Shown in pieces: positions 21,873 through 24,751 of a stretch of 24,751 nt of DNA; position 1 is the first letter of the stretch; the number at the start of each line of letters is the position of its first letter. Made by a program: the position numbers and the translations under genes. Location of the stretch: NCBI GenBank assembly GCA_016789785.1, contig JAEUQE010000123.1, forward strand, positions 1-24,751, given 5' to 3'. Below the pieces are notes generated by a model that ran no database searches, was not told the DNA's origin, and saw nothing but the letters and a program-made list of their open reading frames with translations. The DNA comes from Bryobacterales bacterium (GTDB lineage: Bacteria > Acidobacteriota > Terriglobia > Bryobacterales > Bryobacteraceae).

Positions 21873-22583
21873 ATGAAGAGAGTCACTGTGTTTGTGTGTA
21901 TGGTGGGGCTGCTGGCGTGCACGAAAACGCCACCGGCCGCCGTCAACCCTGAGTCGAAAACCGGTCTTACTGCCGCGAACCCGGCAGCCGAACCGCCGTC
22001 TGGCGCTGCTCCGGTTGCGTCCGCGCCTGCCGCATCGGCGACTGCGGCTGCGCCCGCGGCCCCTGCTGCGCCTGCGCCGGAACTCGTCTTGCCCGCGGGA
22101 ACCCCCATCCGGGTGATGACCACCAGCACCATCTCAACGAAGTCCAACAAGTCTGGCGAAGCTTTTGAGGGTTCGTTGTACGCGCCGATCACGGTGGATG
22201 GCAAAGTGCTTCTGCCGAAGGGCACTCCGGTACGTGGTGTGATTGCGGAGTCCGATCCAGGCGGCCGTGTAAAGGGCCGCGCCCGCCTGTCGCTGCGCCT
22301 TTCGAGCATCGACGTGAATGGCAAGAAGGTGGTGCTGGCGAGCAACACCTACGTGAAGCAGGCGCCGGGGACGAAGCGGCGCGATGCGGCCAAGATCGGC
22401 ATCGGCAGCGGCGCCGGTGCGGCCATCGGAGCCATTGCGGGTGGTGGTGCGGGTGCGGCGATTGGTGCTGCTGCAGGCGCCGGTGCGGGAACGGGCATGG
22501 TGCTTGTCACTCGCGGCGAACCCGCCGTGATCCCCAGCGAGAGTGTGGTTGGCTTCCGGCTTCGCGAAGCGGTCAAGTTCTGA
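21873..22583 (+). CDS. Lipoprotein with Ala/Pro linker and glycine-zipper segment
   Basis: A 236-residue envelope protein. The signal MKRVTVFVCMVGLLAC ends in a lipobox (LLAC, cysteine 16). An Ala/Pro-rich linker follows to about residue 72. A beta-rich domain (LPAGTPIRVMTTSTISTKSN, then VLLPKGTPVRGVIAE) resembles the soluble domain of TrbI-like and other envelope proteins. A glycine-zipper stretch of alternating small residues (GAGAAIGAIAGGGAG and beyond, roughly 173-210) could insert in or cross a membrane. ATG 21873 is preferred over the in-frame GTG at 21870 because GGAGG lies just upstream. Function is unknown. Confidence 0.75.
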   Translation: MKRVTVFVCMVGLLACTKTPPAAVNPESKTGLTAANPAAEPPSGAAPVASAPAASATAAAPAAPAAPAPELVLPAGTPIRVMTTSTISTKSNKSGEAFEGSLYAPITVDGKVLLPKGTPVRGVIAESDPGGRVKGRARLSLRLSSIDVNGKKVVLASNTYVKQAPGTKRRDAAKIGIGSGAGAAIGAIAGGGAGAAIGAAAGAGAGTGMVLVTRGEPAVIPSESVVGFRLREAVKF

Positions 22584-22630
22584 CGCTGGACCCGCCAACC
22601 GCGGCCAGTAGCGCATGCGCTCGTGGTGTC

Positions 22631-22924
22631 GTGTCGGCTCTCAGGCCGGCACTTGGAGGCCGGACATTGTGCGTGCTCCGATTCACGCACACGGGCGTCC
22701 CCTATCGAGGGAACGCTTTCGCCCGGCAGATCGCTGTACGCCACTCGAGTGCGCCGGCTCTCAAGCCGGCACCTGGAGGTTGGACATCGTACGTGCTCCG
22801 ATTCACGCACACGGTAACGCAGACCCCCAGGTCTGCCGCGTCCCCTATCGAGGGGACGCCTTCGGCCGGGCGAAGATCGCTGTACGCCACTCGAGTGCGT
22901 CGGCTCTCAAGCTGGCACCCCGGA
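22631..22924. repeat. Composite tandem repeat (two full units and a partial one)
   Basis: Unit A (22631-22750, 120 bp), unit B (22751-22896, 146 bp) and a partial unit C (22897-22924) all begin with CGGCTCTCA, and A and B end at CGCCACTCGAGT. Within a unit are three or more small hairpins, for example GCCGGCT/AGCCGGC and GCGTCCCCT/AGGGGACGC. Unit B has an extra 23 bp (22815-22837). The array fills much of the 488-bp gap 22584-23071; the remainder, including 22925-23071, shows no gene or clear signal. Confidence 0.85.
22815..22837. mobile_element. 23-nt palindromic (REP-like) insertion within tandem unit B
   Basis: Comparing unit B with unit A shows a clean insertion of 23 nt between CACACGG and GCGTCCCC. 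It contains the hairpin GCAGACC (22819-22825) / GGTCTGC (22830-22836). The flanking TAACGCAGAC matches the opening of both ~250-bp repeats. Calling it a mobile palindrome is inference; no transposase gene is in the window. Confidence 0.55.
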
Positions 22925-23071
22925 CCGCGACGAGTTGTGATTGGGGGCGCGAGACTACGACAAGAAATCCGCGACTGAGCTTCTGAAAGGTCGCTCTTAG
23001 CAATCGTGTAGTCTGCCCCCGGCAGTTGAGCAGGCCCTTCAGATAAGGCCCAGGCAGAAGCGCGTGCGAAG

Positions 23072-23338
23072 ATGCCTGCAGGCATGAGAAAGCAGGCGCC
23101 TCTGGTGCAGTACACGGTCCGCGGCGTGCCGCGCGAAGTGGATCTCGCCCTCAGGCGGAAGGCTGCGAAGCAGAAGGTCAGCCTCAACCAAATGATTGTC
23201 CAAGAGCTCAGCGAAGCGGCGTTAGGCGCCAGAAGCCGTGCTGACTTCTCCGATCTCGTGGGGCAATGGACTCCCGATGCGGCTTTCGATGAGATCCTCG
23301 CTGCCAGCCGGCGAATTGACCGCAAAAAGTGGAAATGA
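23072..23338 (+). CDS. VapB-like antitoxin
   Basis: An 88-residue antitoxin of the ribbon-helix-helix type. The segment VQYTVRGVPREVDLALRRKA (residues 13-32) with VSLNQMIVQELSEA is the usual strand-helix-helix DNA-binding fold. The C-terminal FDEILAASRRIDRKKWK is a toxin-neutralising tail common in antitoxins of PIN toxins. Its stop overlaps the toxin ATG by 4 nt. A second ATG at 23084 could be the true start; no strong ribosome binding site decides it. Autoregulation of the pair is typical of the family. Confidence 0.8.
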   Translation: MPAGMRKQAPLVQYTVRGVPREVDLALRRKAAKQKVSLNQMIVQELSEAALGARSRADFSDLVGQWTPDAAFDEILAASRRIDRKKWK

Positions 23339-23724
23339 GAGTCGCTGTCGATACCAACCGTCTCATAGACCTGTTGCGCGGCGATGCCCGATTGGCCGAA
23401 CGCCTGGGGACGTGCGATGAAGTCTGGGTTCCGCTCATGGTTTTGGGAGAACTCAAGGCTGGATTCCTCGGCGGAACCCAGCGCCATCGCAACGAAGCCC
23501 TGGTTCAGCGTTTCCTCGCAAAGCCGACCGTGTCGGTTCTGCTCCCAGGCAGGGAGACTGCGGAGCACTACGCCAGGCTCTTCGTGCAACTGAAGCGAGC
23601 GGGCACCCCCGTGCCGGACAACGATCTCTGGATCGCAGCGCTTGCGCTGGAACACGACCTGACTCTGATCACTCGCGACCGGCACTTTGAGCGAATCGCG
23701 CAGATCCCGCGCTTATCCGAGTGA
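23335..23724 (+). CDS. vapC: VapC-like PIN-domain toxin ribonuclease
   Basis: A 129-residue PIN-domain protein. The acidic active-site residues expected for a VapC ribonuclease are visible: Asp6 (VDTNRL), Glu39 (LGELKAG), Asp95/Asp97 (PDNDLWIAA) and Asp115 (ITRDRHF). The first codon ATG overlaps the antitoxin stop (ATGA), indicating coupled expression. The GTG at 23329 is an unlikely alternative start. VapC toxins cleave specific tRNAs or rRNA; the target here cannot be told. Confidence 0.9.
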   Translation: MRVAVDTNRLIDLLRGDARLAERLGTCDEVWVPLMVLGELKAGFLGGTQRHRNEALVQRFLAKPTVSVLLPGRETAEHYARLFVQLKRAGTPVPDNDLWIAALALEHDLTLITRDRHFERIAQIPRLSE

Positions 23725-23753
23725 TCGAGCCGTGGATCGCCGGCCTCCGCTGA

Positions 23754-23781
23754 TTGCTTTCGCCGGCAGACGCGCTAGAAT
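23754..23781 (+). promoter_or_regulatory. Possible promoter before the DUF1569 gene
   Basis: TTGCTT (23754-23759) and TAGAAT (23776-23781) are separated by 16 bp; the -10 is a 5-of-6 match, the -35 only 3 of 6. It lies about 70 bp before the start codon at 23850. Confidence 0.35.
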
Positions 23782-23849
23782 CGTCAAGCGCCAGAAAACG
23801 GCGCCGTCGCAAACCCGGGTACTGAAATCCCAGCAAGGAGATCCAGTCG

Positions 23850-24311
23850 ATGCCGCTGCCCAATATCTTCACGCGCGAAGTTGCCGAATCCGTGATTGCG
23901 CGAATCGACCGTTTGACGCCTCAGTCCCACCCCCAATGGGGCAAGATGAGCGTAGACAAGATGCTGGCGCATCTGAATGTCGCCTACGAGACGATCTACG
24001 AGCCGGGCAAACATCCGCCACCGAATTTCCTGATGAAGCCCATCATGAGGTTGTTCATCAAACCATTGGTGACCGGGGAAAAGCCCATGAAGAAGAACAG
24101 TCCTACCGCGCCCTACTTCATCATCGCGTCGGACAAGGACTTCGAAGCGGAGAAGGCCCGTCTGGTCGCGTTCATCCGCAAAACCCAACAACTGGGTGAG
24201 CAGCACTTCGACGGCAAGGAGTCGCTTGGCTTTGGGGTGATGAATAAAGCGGAATGGAACAACATGCTCTATAAGCACCTCGACCATCACCTGACCCAGT
24301 TCGGCGTGTGA
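23850..24311 (+). CDS. DUF1569 family (DinB-like) protein
   Basis: A 153-residue soluble protein with the DUF1569 layout: IFTREVAESVIARIDRLTPQSHPQWGKMSVDKMLAHLNVAY at the N-terminus, then KPIMRLFIKPLV, and HLDHHLTQFG at the end. Histidines in MLAHLN, and the terminal HLDHH may form a metal site as in the DinB superfamily. AAGGAG lies 9 nt before the ATG. Function is unknown; the family often appears as a single gene. Confidence 0.85.
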   Translation: MPLPNIFTREVAESVIARIDRLTPQSHPQWGKMSVDKMLAHLNVAYETIYEPGKHPPPNFLMKPIMRLFIKPLVTGEKPMKKNSPTAPYFIIASDKDFEAEKARLVAFIRKTQQLGEQHFDGKESLGFGVMNKAEWNNMLYKHLDHHLTQFGV

Positions 24312-24362
24312 CGCTTATCCTCGACACCCGATTGCCCCGGGCCGCTGCGATACCCTAACCTC

Positions 24363-24751
24363 ATGAGCCGCAACCTGACGCTCTCCCGGCGCGAGCTACT
24401 GCTCTCTTCTCTCGCTGCTCCAGCCATCGCCGCTCCGAAACGCTCTCCGAACTTCATCCTCATCACTTGCGATGACATGGGCTATGCCGACATTCAGCCC
24501 TATCGCGCCGAAGTCGGCTACACGCCGAATCTCGCGCGCATGGCGCAGCAGGGCACTCGATTCACGTCATTCTATGCGGCGCCTGTCTGCTCCCCGTCCC
24601 GCGCATCCTTGATGACGGGCTGTTATCCGAAGCGTGTCGGCCTCGCGCACGGCTCGTGGCATCCCGTGCTGATGCCCGGTGACTGGTACGGTCTCAATCC
24701 CAACGAAACCACCGTCGCGCGCCTCTTGAAGAGCCGCAACTACGCCACCAC
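24363..24751 (+). CDS. Sulfatase, Tat-exported (5' part; continues past the window)
   Basis: The first 129 residues of an arylsulfatase-type enzyme. The N-terminus MSRNLTLSRRELLLSSLAAP is a twin-arginine signal. The mature part opens with NFILITCDDMGYAD, whose two aspartates (37-38) bind the active-site calcium, followed by TPNLARMAQQGTRFTSFYA and CSPSRASLMTG (Cys76). This is the C-x-P-S-R motif in which the cysteine becomes formylglycine. The enzyme would remove sulfate from sulfated polysaccharides or similar compounds outside the cytoplasm. The stop codon is outside the window, so the length is unknown. Confidence 0.9.
   Translation, partial: MSRNLTLSRRELLLSSLAAPAIAAPKRSPNFILITCDDMGYADIQPYRAEVGYTPNLARMAQQGTRFTSFYAAPVCSPSRASLMTGCYPKRVGLAHGSWHPVLMPGDWYGLNPNETTVARLLKSRNYAT

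Noticed and set aside
22702..23685. Minus-strand open frame of 327 codons across the tandem repeat and the toxin-antitoxin genes
   Set aside because: It runs through the repeat units and opposite both antitoxin and toxin; its repeated segments are just translated repeat DNA.

Overview
The window is GC-rich bacterial DNA, densely coded on both strands, with long intergenic gaps filled by palindromic repeats. Three kinds of content suggest an Acidobacteriota genome of the Solibacter/Bryobacter type. These are a tandem family of type VI secretion tube proteins, zinc-ribbon/DUF4870, DUF4097 and DUF1569 proteins beside a Tat-exported sulfatase, and dispersed hairpin repeats. This placement is inference from gene content; there is no rRNA or other marker gene here.

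Layout. 1-935: the tail of an acyl-CoA synthetase and a PrmA-like methyltransferase. 956-1207: first copy of a ~250-bp dispersed repeat. 1246-5713: a DUF4097 lipoprotein divergent from a full-length pyruvate carboxylase. 5751-7283: a ThDP-dependent decarboxylase/acetolactate-synthase-like enzyme. 7381-7636: second copy of the dispersed repeat. 7738-8256: a zinc-ribbon membrane protein. 8323-10701: an early arginine-biosynthesis operon (argC, argB, short acetylglutamate synthase-like gene) behind a good promoter overlapped by two ARG-box-like palindromes. 10861-11832: a stand-alone molybdopterin-binding-type protein, followed by a strong terminator.

12613-16759 is the most striking region: six complete tandem paralogs of Hcp (TssD), all on the minus strand. 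Each has its own leader, and most have a related hairpin (core AGGGCAGCGC) downstream. A small peptidoglycan-binding-like protein (11994-12473) faces the array. No other type VI secretion gene is visible, so this is an orphan Hcp cassette, at least within the window. The paralogs differ mainly at a few short positions, and the hcp3 and hcp5 5' ends are identical over 115 bp, which points to recent duplication or gene conversion.

17012-21690 (minus strand): an M14-type metallocarboxypeptidase, then an operon of thiolase, acyl-CoA dehydrogenase and a small P-loop kinase (fatty-acid beta-oxidation). 21873-22583: a glycine-zipper lipoprotein. 22631-22924: a composite tandem repeat in which one unit carries a clean 23-nt palindrome insertion of the same family that opens the ~250-bp repeats. 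23072-23724: a VapBC-type toxin-antitoxin pair. 23850-24311: a DUF1569 protein. 24363-24751: the start of a Tat-exported sulfatase cut by the window edge.

Functionally, the core genes cover anaplerosis (pyruvate carboxylase), arginine synthesis and beta-oxidation. The accessory content is the Hcp array, the repeats and the toxin-antitoxin pair. All calls come from reading the sequence; no database search was run.
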